The notes: generated by a model not told the origin, from the letters alone. A stretch of DNA of 64,000 bases from Bacteroidales bacterium (GCA_016709025.1 JADJEQ010000005.1:186001-250000); one strand, 5' to 3'; counted from the first letter of the stretch, positions 26,466-35,178 are shown. Numbers and translations are program-made.

Positions 26466-26642
26466 TGTCGTTTAGTTAATGGAATGAATAAAAAATTAAC
26501 CGCAGAGTATCGCAAAGTTTATCGCAGAGAACCGCAAAGAAATGCGAATTTTACTTGCTCTGCGGCTCTGCGGCTCTTTGCGTGTCCTCAGCGCACTTTG
26601 CGTTTAAACCTTTCAACATCCCAATTCCTTAACTAAACGACA
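26466..26642. repeat. Palindromic element of about 177 bp with terminal inverted repeats
   Basis: Ends are imperfect inverted repeats: TGTCGTTTAGTTAATGGAAT at 26466-26485 and its complement, one base shorter internally, at 26623-26642 (14 bp perfect). The interior is a larger imperfect hairpin rich in cgcaaag, cgcagag and their complements (ctctgcgg, ctttgcg). It has no open frame. It looks like a non-autonomous mobile element or a REP-type repeat. Confidence 0.7.
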
Positions 26643-26736
26643 CTGAATTAAATATAGCATATTGGATACGAGACCTCCCTGCTGATTGATGTATTTTTGA
26701 TGTAATACTTACTTTAATACTAAACTGTATATTGGC

Positions 26737-26744
26737 TAAGTTTG
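26737..26744 (+). promoter_or_regulatory. Putative -7 box (TAAGTTTG) for the GH5 gene
   Basis: Exact TAnnTTTG match, leader of about 53 nt to ATG 26804. A second match (TATTTTTG) lies at about 26692. Confidence 0.4.
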
Positions 26745-26803
26745 CAGTCTGTAAAAACAGGTACTGAATCGTTCGATAGTTGTTATTTCCAAACCTTACT
26801 CAC

Positions 26804-29518
26804 ATGAAATCTCCTACAAAGTCCTCACTACTGCTGATAATTCTGTTTATATGCTCAATTAATCTCAACGCACAGGGCTATCTTCATGCGTCGGGGAAAT
26901 ACATTTACGATGCCAATGGACAGGAAGTTATCCTGCGGGGTATTGGAACCGGAAACTGGTTTTTACAGGAAGGTTATATGATGAAAACTGCAGATTTTGC
27001 AGGTACTCAACACGAATTCAGGCAATTACTGGAAGAAACCATTGGAATCGGGAATACCAATACGTTTTATGAAGCCTGGCTGGATAATCATTTTACCCGT
27101 ACCGATGTCGATTCAATGAAAGCATGGGGCTTTAACAGTGTGCGGGTGGCCATGCATTATAAATGGTTTACCCTGCCCATTGAAGATGAGCCTGTAGCCG
27201 GTCAGGATACCTGGCTTGAGGATGGCTTTGTACGCATCGACAGTCTTTTGGACTGGTGTTCTGATAACCAGATGTATCTGATTCTTGATTTGCACGGCGC
27301 TCCGGGAGGGCAGGGACACGACTCCAACATCTCAGACTATGATGATACCAAACCTTCGTTGTGGGAAAGCCCCGAGAACCGCAGGAAAACGGTAGCTTTA
27401 TGGGACCGGCTGGCTTCCCGCTATGCCACTGAGCCCTGGATGGGTGGTTACGACCTGATCAACGAGCCCAACTGGGAACTTCCCAACGGTACCCTGCTGA
27501 AACAGCTCTATCAGCAGATTACAACCGCCATCCGGGCTGTTGATCCCAATCATATGATTATCATCGAAGGTAACTGGTTTGCCAACGATTACACCGGTCT
27601 GACACCTCCATGGGATAATAACATGGTTTACAGTTTCCATAAGTACTGGAACTATAATACACTCTCATCCATTGACTGGATGAGGAATATCAGAAATAAT
27701 TTCAATGTGCCGATCTGGCTTGGTGAAACCGGTGAAAACTCTAACTCCTGGTTTACCGACCTTATTGCACTAAGCGAAGCCAACAAGATAGGCTGGTCGT
27801 GGTGGCCGGTTAAAAAAGATGGCATCAACAATGTACTCAGGGTAACCGCTGGCCAGAATTACGACAACCTGATCAGCTATTGGAAAACAGGAAGTCCGGC
27901 CATGACAGCCCAACAGGCTTTCGATGCGGTTATGGAATTTGCTGAAAATCACAGAATCGAAAACTGCACGGTACAACGCGATGTCATCGATGCCATGATC
28001 AGGCAACCACATTCAACTGCAACTTTACCATTCAGAATCTATCATCCCGGAGAACCTGTTCATGCTGTGAATTATGATCTTGGCCGTTGTTCTTCAGCCT
28101 ACTGGGATGCCGATACAGCCAATTACCGGTTGAGTACAAACGTTTTTGTGAATTGGAATGAAGGCTGGTCATACCGCAACGATGGGGTTGACATAGAAAA
28201 GTGCATGGATACCAATCCGGGTAACATTGGTTACAGCGTTGGCTGGACATCGGAAGGGGAATGGCTGCAATATACACTTCAAACCGATTCAGCTGCTGCT
28301 TATTCGGTATCGTTTCGCTCGGCTTCAGCCGGAACCCCCGCAATCATTCACCTGCAGGCAGATGGTGTGGATATAAGCAGCCCTCATACCCTGCCGGTTA
28401 CCGGAGGATGGCAAACATGGAGTACTTCAACGATTGACCAGGTAATTTTACCTGGCGGAACACACAAAGTCAGGCTGGTATTCGATCGTGCAGGCTCTAA
28501 TTTTGGATTTCTCAGTTTTACCAATCCCGTTCCGGTAAGCCAGGTTCCTTTTCAGTTCGTTTCTGCCCGTACTTCCAACGACGGTACCCGTATTTACATC
28601 ACCCTGAATAAAGAGATTACCTCAGTAAATTCTCTGCCTTCAGATTTTAGTGTAACGGCAGCAGGCGTGGCCATCAATGTAACTTCAGTTGTTGCAGATC
28701 CTTCCAATGTCCGGGGTCTTATACTAACAGTTGAGCCTTCGGTGCGTTATCAGCAGATTGTTAAGGTTTCATACAACGGCACTTCTGTTTTAACCGGTAC
28801 TGACTTGCTGGCAATATTCGCAAATAAGGATGTTAAAAATAACCTGCTGCCACGATTCTCAATTCCAACAGTCATTCAGGCTGAAGCATTTTACTTCAAC
28901 AACGGATTCCAGCTTGAGGATTGCACCGATACAGGCGGAGGAAAAAATACAGGATTTGCCAATCCGGGCGATTATCTCGATTACCTCATTTATGTTCCGG
29001 AAGCCGGAGAGTATACGCTCAACATCAGGTATGCCACAGAGTCAACAACCGGTAGAATGGATGTCAGGGTTGGATCAGGGAGTAATTTTACCAGCCTTGG
29101 TCAGGTTGTATTCACCTCAACCGGTGGATGGCAGACCTGGAAGAATTTTCAGATGAAAATTACTTTGCCGCAGGGAGATCAGATCCTCAGACTTTATGCA
29201 GTAGCAGGAGAATTCAACATCAACTGGTTTGAACTGGCATTGCCAAATGCAACCAATGAACGTAAATTTCAGGGTTCCCTCAACGTTTATCCGAATCCGG
29301 GCGACGGGGCTTTCAGGGTAAGTGCCTCAATGGAGAAATCTTCAGATGTTGAGATTGGTATCGTTGACACTCATGGAGAAACGGTAATGCTGAGACAATT
29401 TGGAGAAACAGACAGGGTGGAAGAAAATTTTGAATTGCAGAATCTCCCTCCGGGTATCTATCTTGTTAAATTACAAGCAGGTCTGCAAACAACCAGCGTT
29501 AAAATGGCGATATACTGA
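26804..29518 (+). CDS. Secreted GH5 glycoside hydrolase with two CBM6-like modules and T9SS sorting domain
   Basis: A 904-residue predicted exported enzyme acting on a beta-linked glucan or mannan; the exact polymer is not readable. A signal peptide ends near INLNAQ (25). The GH5 barrel (about 27-360) has the acid/base Glu221 in DLINEPNW, the nucleophile Glu308 in WLGETGEN, and SFHKYWNYN between them. A CBM6-like module follows (about 420-575), then an Ig-like domain (about 580-685), a second CBM6-like module (about 690-815, from QAEAFYFNNGFQLED), and a T9SS sorting domain from about 826 (LNVYPNPGDGAF). ATG 26804 gives a proper signal peptide; a TTG at 26780 would add eight residues. It stands alone as a transcription unit. 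Confidence 0.93.
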   Translation: MKSPTKSSLLLIILFICSINLNAQGYLHASGKYIYDANGQEVILRGIGTGNWFLQEGYMMKTADFAGTQHEFRQLLEETIGIGNTNTFYEAWLDNHFTRTDVDSMKAWGFNSVRVAMHYKWFTLPIEDEPVAGQDTWLEDGFVRIDSLLDWCSDNQMYLILDLHGAPGGQGHDSNISDYDDTKPSLWESPENRRKTVALWDRLASRYATEPWMGGYDLINEPNWELPNGTLLKQLYQQITTAIRAVDPNHMIIIEGNWFANDYTGLTPPWDNNMVYSFHKYWNYNTLSSIDWMRNIRNNFNVPIWLGETGENSNSWFTDLIALSEANKIGWSWWPVKKDGINNVLRVTAGQNYDNLISYWKTGSPAMTAQQAFDAVMEFAENHRIENCTVQRDVIDAMIRQPHSTATLPFRIYHPGEPVHAVNYDLGRCSSAYWDADTANYRLSTNVFVNWNEGWSYRNDGVDIEKCMDTNPGNIGYSVGWTSEGEWLQYTLQTDSAAAYSVSFRSASAGTPAIIHLQADGVDISSPHTLPVTGGWQTWSTSTIDQVILPGGTHKVRLVFDRAGSNFGFLSFTNPVPVSQVPFQFVSARTSNDGTRIYITLNKEITSVNSLPSDFSVTAAGVAINVTSVVADPSNVRGLILTVEPSVRYQQIVKVSYNGTSVLTGTDLLAIFANKDVKNNLLPRFSIPTVIQAEAFYFNNGFQLEDCTDTGGGKNTGFANPGDYLDYLIYVPEAGEYTLNIRYATESTTGRMDVRVGSGSNFTSLGQVVFTSTGGWQTWKNFQMKITLPQGDQILRLYAVAGEFNINWFELALPNATNERKFQGSLNVYPNPGDGAFRVSASMEKSSDVEIGIVDTHGETVMLRQFGETDRVEENFELQNLPPGIYLVKLQAGLQTTSVKMAIY

Positions 29519-29583
29519 TTATCTGTCCAGTAACATGATCGATAACCCTGAGAATCGATGGTATTATCAATTCCCTGATTGTG

Positions 29584-29617
29584 AAAGGCCCGGCAGATTT
29601 CAATCTGCCGGGCCTTT
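29584..29617. terminator. Strong hairpin between convergent GH5 and DUF4440 genes
   Basis: 15-bp perfect stem (AAAGGCCCGGCAGAT at 29584-29598, complement at 29603-29617) with a 4-nt loop. T tracts are short, but the position between convergent genes supports a bidirectional terminator. Confidence 0.75.
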
Positions 29618-29631
29618 GGTGTAATTCCCCT

Positions 29632-30120
29632 TTACTTTTCTTCGCAGGGATATTTATCCGTATTCCAGATTTCAAGCTTGATTTTAAGTGATCCGTCTTT
29701 TTGCTTTTCCCAAATTGTAACATACTTACCTGTATCCTTAATGGGTTGATCACTGCCTTTAATTGCAAATGAAATTTCAAAAGTTCCCAGTTCTGTAATG
29801 GAGCTCCCGGAACTCGTTACTGAAATGGTGTTGGCTTTAAAACTGGTCACACTCCATCCTGATTTTTTCATCTCTTCATTCGATTTTCTGAGTGCGTCAA
29901 TGCCGGAAAGCATTTTATCGTAGTTTGGCAGAGAAATAACATCGGCAGTGTAAAAACTGAGGCCCTTTTCCATGTCACCTGAGACCATGATTTTTGCCAT
30001 CTCTGTATTCAGTTTCTCAATCTTTGATTTAAGTTCGGCATCGCTCTGCGCAACGACTGATGATGCAAAAAGAAGAAGTAAAGTGCACCAAAGGGCTGTT
30101 TTTGAGATTATGTTTTTCAT
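29632..30120 (-). CDS. Exported DUF4440 (NTF2/SnoaL-like) protein
   Basis: A 162-residue protein with a signal peptide (MKNIISKTALWCTLLLLFAS, cleavage near VVAQ) and a cone-shaped NTF2-like domain of the DUF4440 type. The helix SKIEKLNTEMAKIMVSGDME leads into GLSFYTADVISLPNYDKML; the end is TIWEKQKDGSLKIKLEIWNT. Relatives include ketosteroid-isomerase-like folds, but no catalytic set can be assigned here. Location is periplasmic or extracellular; there is no T9SS domain. Convergent with the GH5 gene. Confidence 0.85.
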   Translation of the reverse strand: MKNIISKTALWCTLLLLFASSVVAQSDAELKSKIEKLNTEMAKIMVSGDMEKGLSFYTADVISLPNYDKMLSGIDALRKSNEEMKKSGWSVTSFKANTISVTSSGSSITELGTFEISFAIKGSDQPIKDTGKYVTIWEKQKDGSLKIKLEIWNTDKYPCEEK

Positions 30121-30326
30121 ATTAAAGGGGTTTAGTTAATAATTTGGTTTAGTTTAACTGTTCGATAAAAGAACAATTTTCTTCGTTTTTTGATGATTGA
30201 TTTCGGCGGATTCACAAATAATTAACACATTATTGATTCTTATTTAAGAAGTTCTGCTCAGATAGTAACATGCCAGATTCAGGCATGAAGAAGAATAGAA
30301 AACGCCGGACATTGCTTATATATGAA

Positions 30327-30334
30327 TAGATTTG
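30327..30334 (+). promoter_or_regulatory. Putative -7 box (TAGATTTG) for a small membrane ORF
   Basis: Exact TAnnTTTG match ending 14 bp before ATG 30349. Confidence 0.45.
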
Positions 30335-30348
30335 CAAAAAAAAACTAA

Positions 30349-30474
30349 ATGGACTTTTGGGTTAAAATTGGATTGATGTTGATTATCCTGCATCTGGTGG
30401 CCGGTTTCGGCTGGCTTATTTATAAACTTTCCCCCAGAAAAAAACAACCAGATGAGCGATCTGACAATACATAA
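30349..30474 (+). CDS. Possible 41-residue single-pass membrane protein
   Basis: A short frame encodes MDFWVKIGLMLIILHLVAGF, then GWLIYKLSPRKKQPDERSDN and a final threonine. Residues about 5-26 form a strong hydrophobic helix followed by a basic and then acidic charged tail, the layout of small inner-membrane proteins (positive-inside rule puts the tail in the cytoplasm). A TAnnTTTG box sits 14 bp upstream. No family recognised. The composition is unlikely for a random frame in this AT-rich gap, but no homologue is known to me. Confidence 0.5.
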   Translation: MDFWVKIGLMLIILHLVAGFGWLIYKLSPRKKQPDERSDNT

Positions 30475-31069
30475 AAATCCTGTTTCCAAAAGAATGATTA
30501 AATATTGTTAACTGCTTATCTGCTTTAATCAGGTTGGACTTCTAATTCAATAAGACAATTTCGGATGCAGTTATACTCAATTCACCTCAGAAGTCAAAAT
30601 AAATAGCAAAGTAGAGCGTAGTTTTCGGGCAGTGAAATTTATGAATCTCAAAACAGAGTTAAATGATTCTATTCCAGCATTTTCTATGTGTTTTCCTATT
30701 GTGCTCTAATTGCCTTGGTGTTTGATTACCAGGTCTGATAGAAGTCTGAAGTTCACGGTCTCAATGTCATGGGTGTACTCAAGTGTAAATTTACCTGAAA
30801 CTTGCTTACCAAATGCTTTACTTGTCTAAAGCAGATAAGCAGTTATTGTTATTCCGTTTGAATTTACAAATTTTTCAGGATTTTGCCCCTGGTTTTGTTG
30901 TTTGTTATTATACCCGCCCTGAAGGATGGGCCTGTTATAAATGGAATTTAAAATTTAAACAATCCCTGAGTCGGTTAAATTCATGTATCCATGTGAAGGG
31001 CTATTTTTGACTAATTCATAATCCATATTCTCTGAGTTGTTATCTTTACAATCTAAAACCTGAATCCCC
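30475..31069. repeat. Gene-free gap with inverted-repeat pair and dispersed repeat copy A
   Basis: Holds a 19-bp perfect inverted repeat (TAACTGCTTATCTGCTTTA at 30509-30527, complement at 30827-30845). It also holds one copy (30857-30963) of a dispersed repeat also found at 60002-60108. An open frame at 30813-31010 runs across these repeats and is rejected. TATCTTTA at 31041-31048 may be a weak -7 box for the ftsE-like gene. Confidence 0.7.
30857..30963 (+). repeat. Dispersed repeat, copy A (107 bp)
   Basis: Three blocks match copy B at 60002-60108: 29 identical bases (30857-30885), 19 of 20 bases in the CCGCCCT-rAAGGATGGGCCT block (30914-30933), and 14 identical bases (30950-30963). The 28-bp and 16-bp segments between the blocks have the same length in both copies but unrelated sequence. 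Confidence 0.8.
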
Positions 31070-31780
31070 ATGGCCCTGGATACCATCATCGAACTAAATA
31101 ACCTGAGTGTTTATCAGCGCAATATCCTGGTATTGTCCGAAGTTACCCTTTCAATCGGCAAAGGGGAGTTTGTTTATCTGATTGGTAAAACAGGAACCGG
31201 TAAAAGCAGCCTGCTGAAAACCCTGTATGCTGATCTTCCTGTAAAAGAGGGTGAAGCAGAGGTGGTAGGTTATAATTTAAAGACCATTAAACTTCGCGAA
31301 GTACCTTACCTGCGCCGTAAACTTGGTATTGTTTTTCAGGATTTCCAGTTGCTGAATGATCGGAGTGTTAATGATAACCTGATGTTCGTGTTAAAAGCAA
31401 CAGGCTGGGACGATAAGACAACTATGGATGAAAGGATCAAGGATGTACTGGATAAAGTGGGTCTTGGAACCAAGGGATTTAAGATGCCTCATCAGTTATC
31501 GGGTGGTGAACAGCAAAGGGTATCTATTGCACGTGCCTTGCTGAACGATCCTGAACTTATTCTTGCCGATGAACCAACCGGTAATCTTGATCCCGAGACG
31601 TCAGATGGAATTATGTCATTGCTTTTCGACATCAGCCATTCGGGAAGAGCCGTGTTGATGGCCACACACAATTACGCCCTGATGGAGAAATACCCGACAA
31701 GGACCCTGAAATGTGAAGCCGGGCGGGTTTCAACTGCCGAAAATAGCGCTAATCACGCGATTGGCATTAATGGTATTTGA
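31070..31780 (+). CDS. FtsE-like ABC transporter ATP-binding protein
   Basis: A 236-residue ABC ATPase close to FtsE, which with FtsX controls peptidoglycan hydrolases during division. It has Walker A GKTGTGKS (about 39-46), the Q-loop FQDFQLLNDRSV, the signature LSGGEQQR, Walker B LILADEPT and the H-loop ATHN. Length and the LNDRSVNDNL region fit FtsE rather than a metabolite importer. No ftsX permease is adjacent. The 3' end overlaps the convergent glycosyltransferase gene by 51 bp. Assignment to cell division is by similarity only. Confidence 0.85.
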   Translation: MALDTIIELNNLSVYQRNILVLSEVTLSIGKGEFVYLIGKTGTGKSSLLKTLYADLPVKEGEAEVVGYNLKTIKLREVPYLRRKLGIVFQDFQLLNDRSVNDNLMFVLKATGWDDKTTMDERIKDVLDKVGLGTKGFKMPHQLSGGEQQRVSIARALLNDPELILADEPTGNLDPETSDGIMSLLFDISHSGRAVLMATHNYALMEKYPTRTLKCEAGRVSTAENSANHAIGINGI

Positions 31781-32863
31781 ATACGATTTGCTTAATAACT
31801 CTTTTCTGGCTAAAGCATCAGAATGCGTAAAAGGCATGTCTTTCAGCCCATCCAGTTTCTGAAGCAATTCTGAAGGTGTAGAGGCAATATGGCAAAGACT
31901 GTCGAGGCCTGTTCCGCTGAGCATGGGTGGATTCACCAGGCAATGCCTGCCGTTATACAACGTATTCAATAATTTGAGTTTAAGTCCGGTTGCCTGAAAC
32001 GTAACCAGAATATTTACATGAGCATTTCTGATCAGGGAGAACAGTGTTTCATCGTCAGGGTTGGCAATGATGCTGATGTTGTTGTGGCGTGCGGCGAGTT
32101 GAACGATGCGCTGAGGCGGATTCATCCCTGCAATGATCAGCCGGTGAGTTGATCCCGAAAATACCTTATTGATCAGAAAGGCCGCAGCAGCCTCATTTTC
32201 AGGGACTTCTATATTGCCATGGTAAAGCGTGTAGTCACCGGTGCCTTCCGGAATTATCACTTCATTGTTTGCATGAAAACTGGGCAGATAATAAACAGGT
32301 TGACCCGGAAAGTGTCTTTTCAGGTAACGGGTATCATCTTCCGACACCACCAGCATCGCACTGGCGTGTTTCAGTTTGTGCTGAAAAAGCAACAATTTGA
32401 GGCTTTCAGCCAGAAAGTATGCTTTCTTGCCCAGGTGGTGTTCTGCTATAAATAGATTGAAATAATAGCGGTGTTCAATATTGCTTTCCCGGTATATCAG
32501 CATTCTGTCCTTCAGCCTTGGGTCATCCAGATAGTAGCAGGAGTGAAGACCTTCAAACAGAATAGGGTATTTATCGCGCATCAGGTTCCGAACCATCGCT
32601 TCTGAATGACGGCTTTTTACAATATAAGGGATCAGGCTGAAAGCTGATTTCAACCCGGTAACCCTGGGATAATAAAATACCTCCTCGCAGTACCGGTTAA
32701 GTTCAGGAGCCTTGTCGCGGCCCGGATATTCGATGATGTGAAGATGAAGCCTGATGCCTTTCGCGTGTAACTCCCTGATTTTATAAAATACATCAATCAC
32801 TCCACCGTAGTTTGGAGGATAGGGGACATCGAAAGAGACTATATGCAGGTGGTGTTCAGACAT
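31730..32863 (-). CDS. Glycosyltransferase (GT-B fold), polysaccharide-related
   Basis: A 377-residue probable sugar transferase. The N-terminal HIVSFDVPYPPNYGGVIDVF is the GT4-type opening with a glycine loop, and the C-terminal half carries LYHGNIEVPENEAAAAFL and a nucleotide-sugar-binding Rossmann region. The usual EX7E motif is not obvious (TGLKLKLLNTLYNG occupies that place), so the family placement is looser than for its neighbours. It overlaps the upstream glycosyltransferase by 8 bp, so the two form one unit. Confidence 0.8.
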   Translation of the reverse strand: MSEHHLHIVSFDVPYPPNYGGVIDVFYKIRELHAKGIRLHLHIIEYPGRDKAPELNRYCEEVFYYPRVTGLKSAFSLIPYIVKSRHSEAMVRNLMRDKYPILFEGLHSCYYLDDPRLKDRMLIYRESNIEHRYYFNLFIAEHHLGKKAYFLAESLKLLLFQHKLKHASAMLVVSEDDTRYLKRHFPGQPVYYLPSFHANNEVIIPEGTGDYTLYHGNIEVPENEAAAAFLINKVFSGSTHRLIIAGMNPPQRIVQLAARHNNISIIANPDDETLFSLIRNAHVNILVTFQATGLKLKLLNTLYNGRHCLVNPPMLSGTGLDSLCHIASTPSELLQKLDGLKDMPFTHSDALARKELLSKSYSNTINANRVISAIFGS

Positions 32864-33968
32864 ATTTTTGATAAATGGCCTTCAATACTGTTTCTTCATT
32901 TTCCCAGTTTAGCGCTGCTGAAGCTTTTGCGAGGTTTTCCTTCCAGATTCTCCGGGATTCACTGTCGCTGAGCATCTGGTTGATTTTAGCGGCGATTTCC
33001 CCGGGATCATGGCTACCGGTAATCAATCCGATGTTATAACCTTCAACAATCCTGCTGATTTCGGGCAACCGCGATGCAAGCACCGGAATGCCAGCGTGAA
33101 TATAATCAAAAAGCTTATTCGGCAGGCTGAAACGATAATTAATATTGGTGTCTTTATCGAGGGTAAGCCCAATATCGGCCTGCCTCGTGTATTGCATGAG
33201 TGCTGGATATGGCATTTTTGGCAGAAACATAACTTTACCTTTTAAGGATGGTTGTTCAGCCTGCTTTTTTAGTTCACCGATAACATCTCCGCTACCGATG
33301 ATCAATAAAATGGCATTCGGTACATGCTCAATTGCTTCTATCGCTTCTTCCGAACCACGCTGAATGTTGATGCCCGCGCCCTGCATCAGCACAATGCGCT
33401 TATCAGCAGGAAGTCCGAGCTCTTCACGGGTTTTCTTTATTACCACATTCCCGGTTCTGGGTATATTGCGCACAACAGCCGGTCTTTTCCCGTATTTTTT
33501 TTCAAACAGCCCGGCAATGGAATCATTCACTGTAATTGTGTCACTCAACCTGGGGAAAATCAAGCCTTCTATCCATTTCCAGATTCCCTGAACCAATGGC
33601 CGGTTGATCAACTCAGGCGTTTCGGTATAGTACTCATGGCTGTCGTAAACCAGGGGAATGTTTCTTAGGCGGTGAGCCAGAAAGTTAGCGGGTAAGGTGT
33701 CGAGATCATTAGACACCAGTAAATTGCATTTGCGGGTAAGGAGCAGAAGAAACAGCCTTAGATTGTATTCTGCATAAAACAAAGGGCCTTTACGGAACAA
33801 CAGGTTCATGCGGTGGGTAGCATAAGGTCTGTCAAGCACCATGCTCCCTTTTAGTTTCCTGCCAACCAGCATTACACTGAACCCCATCCCGGCAAGGGTA
33901 GAGCATACTTTGTCAACGCGCTGGTCAGTGCTTAAATCGTTGGTAACCGAAACAATAACTCTATTCAA
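32856..33968 (-). CDS. Glycosyltransferase family 4-like protein
   Basis: A GT-B glycosyltransferase of about 370 residues. The N-terminal RVIVSVTNDLSTDQRVDKVC is a common opening of this group; LIIGSGDVIGELKKQAEQ and PNKLFDYIHAGIPVLASRLPE are the C-terminal sugar-nucleotide-binding parts. An in-frame ATG at 34028 would add 20 residues, but a minus-strand TACTTTTG box (33998-34005) lies inside that extension. I therefore prefer the TTG at 33968, with transcription starting around 33990. It is the first gene of a two-gene glycosyltransferase unit, divergent from murB. Confidence 0.83.
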   Translation of the reverse strand: MNRVIVSVTNDLSTDQRVDKVCSTLAGMGFSVMLVGRKLKGSMVLDRPYATHRMNLLFRKGPLFYAEYNLRLFLLLLTRKCNLLVSNDLDTLPANFLAHRLRNIPLVYDSHEYYTETPELINRPLVQGIWKWIEGLIFPRLSDTITVNDSIAGLFEKKYGKRPAVVRNIPRTGNVVIKKTREELGLPADKRIVLMQGAGINIQRGSEEAIEAIEHVPNAILLIIGSGDVIGELKKQAEQPSLKGKVMFLPKMPYPALMQYTRQADIGLTLDKDTNINYRFSLPNKLFDYIHAGIPVLASRLPEISRIVEGYNIGLITGSHDPGEIAAKINQMLSDSESRRIWKENLAKASAALNWENEETVLKAIYQKYV

Positions 33969-33997
33969 AGCAGGGTAATTCAACCAAAAGTGGATTG

Positions 33998-34005
33998 CAA
34001 AAGTA
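33998..34005 (-). promoter_or_regulatory. Putative -7 box (TACTTTTG) for the glycosyltransferase pair
   Basis: Exact TAnnTTTG match on the minus strand, located between the two candidate start codons of the downstream gene. Confidence 0.45.
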
Positions 34006-34112
34006 CTTTTTTTTACACAACTGATCAATATGCAGCTGGTTCTCTTGTTTTAAAAACTGCAAAAACACGCCCAAAGTAGCGACCATAAATACCATTATTC
34101 CCCCGAAGCCCT

Positions 34113-34120
34113 TACCTTTG
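34113..34120 (+). promoter_or_regulatory. Putative -7 box (TACCTTTG) for murB
   Basis: Exact TAnnTTTG match ending 4 nt before the murB ATG, again predicting a leaderless transcript. Confidence 0.45.
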
Positions 34121-34124
34121 CCTG

Positions 34125-35153
34125 ATGGATTCCAAAACTTCAGTTACTCTTTTAAAAGATATCAGCCTCCGGCCTTTCAATACTTTTGGTATGGAAGTAC
34201 GTGCTAAGAATTTTACTGAAATTACCACCGAATCTCAGATGCCTGATTTGTTGCGACTTATCAGCCGCTATGAAGGCCCGGTTTTGTTTCTGGGTGGTGG
34301 CAGCAATGTATTGTTCACCTGCAACTATGAAGGGCTCGTGGTGAAGCTTTCAACCAAAGGGATTGAGATTGTTGATCAGGACGATGAGTTTGTGTTCGTG
34401 CGAGGTATGGCCGGCGAATGTTGGGACGATTATGTACAGTTTTGTGTTCAGCGCAATTTCGGAGGCCTCGAAAACCTCAGCCTGATTCCGGGAAATGTTG
34501 GCAGCAGCCCTATTCAGAATATCGGTGCTTACGGTGTTGAGATTAAAGATACTTTCTACATGCTTGATGCCGTATCTTTGCGTACCGGCGAATTTCGCGA
34601 GTTCTATGCCGATGAATGCGCCTTTGGTTACAGAAGCAGCGTATTCAAGCATGAACTGAAAGGACATTACCTTATTTTGTCTGTAACTTTTCGCCTGCAG
34701 AAACATCCTTTGCTGAATACTTCTTATGGAGCTATTCCGGCAGAATTGCAGGCCATGGGGGAGGCCCCGACAGTCAGATCGATCGCGCAAGCCGTAGCAA
34801 ATATCCGCCGCAGTAAATTGCCTGATCCGACAGAGATAGGCAATGCCGGTAGTTTCTTTAAAAATCCGGTCGTCGGCCAGACTGTTTATAATGAAATTAA
34901 ATCCCGTTATCCCGGATTGCCGGCATACCCTGCCGAAAATGGTGCTAAACTGGCAGCCGGGTGGTTGATTGAGCAATGTGGCTGGAAGGGATACCGCGAA
35001 GGTGATGCCGGGGTGCATGCGAAGCAGGCATTGGTTCTGGTAAACTATGGCAAGGCGACCGGGAATCAGATTTATGCACTGGCAGTGGAGATCATTGAAT
35101 CGGTTAAAGAGAAATTCGATGTACTGCTGGAGCCGGAGGTCAATATAATCTGA
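34125..35153 (+). CDS. murB: UDP-N-acetylenolpyruvoylglucosamine reductase
   Basis: A 342-residue cytosolic FAD enzyme that reduces UDP-GlcNAc-enolpyruvate to UDP-MurNAc in peptidoglycan synthesis. FAD-binding LGGGSN is at 56-61, IPGNVGSSPIQNIGAYG at 121-137, and the catalytic serine motif GSFFKNP at 242-248 (Ser243). The C-terminal EPEVNII provides the catalytic glutamate (Glu338). The YRSS and long C-terminal domain are those of type I (E. coli-type) MurB. It stands between divergent glycosyltransferases and a symporter, with its own terminator. Confidence 0.95.
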   Translation: MDSKTSVTLLKDISLRPFNTFGMEVRAKNFTEITTESQMPDLLRLISRYEGPVLFLGGGSNVLFTCNYEGLVVKLSTKGIEIVDQDDEFVFVRGMAGECWDDYVQFCVQRNFGGLENLSLIPGNVGSSPIQNIGAYGVEIKDTFYMLDAVSLRTGEFREFYADECAFGYRSSVFKHELKGHYLILSVTFRLQKHPLLNTSYGAIPAELQAMGEAPTVRSIAQAVANIRRSKLPDPTEIGNAGSFFKNPVVGQTVYNEIKSRYPGLPAYPAENGAKLAAGWLIEQCGWKGYREGDAGVHAKQALVLVNYGKATGNQIYALAVEIIESVKEKFDVLLEPEVNII

Positions 35154-35178
35154 AGGATAACATATCATTAAAAACTTT

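Noticed and set aside
30813..31010. 65-residue plus-strand frame
   Set aside because: It runs across the dispersed repeat copy A; the equivalent region of copy B is not open in the same way.
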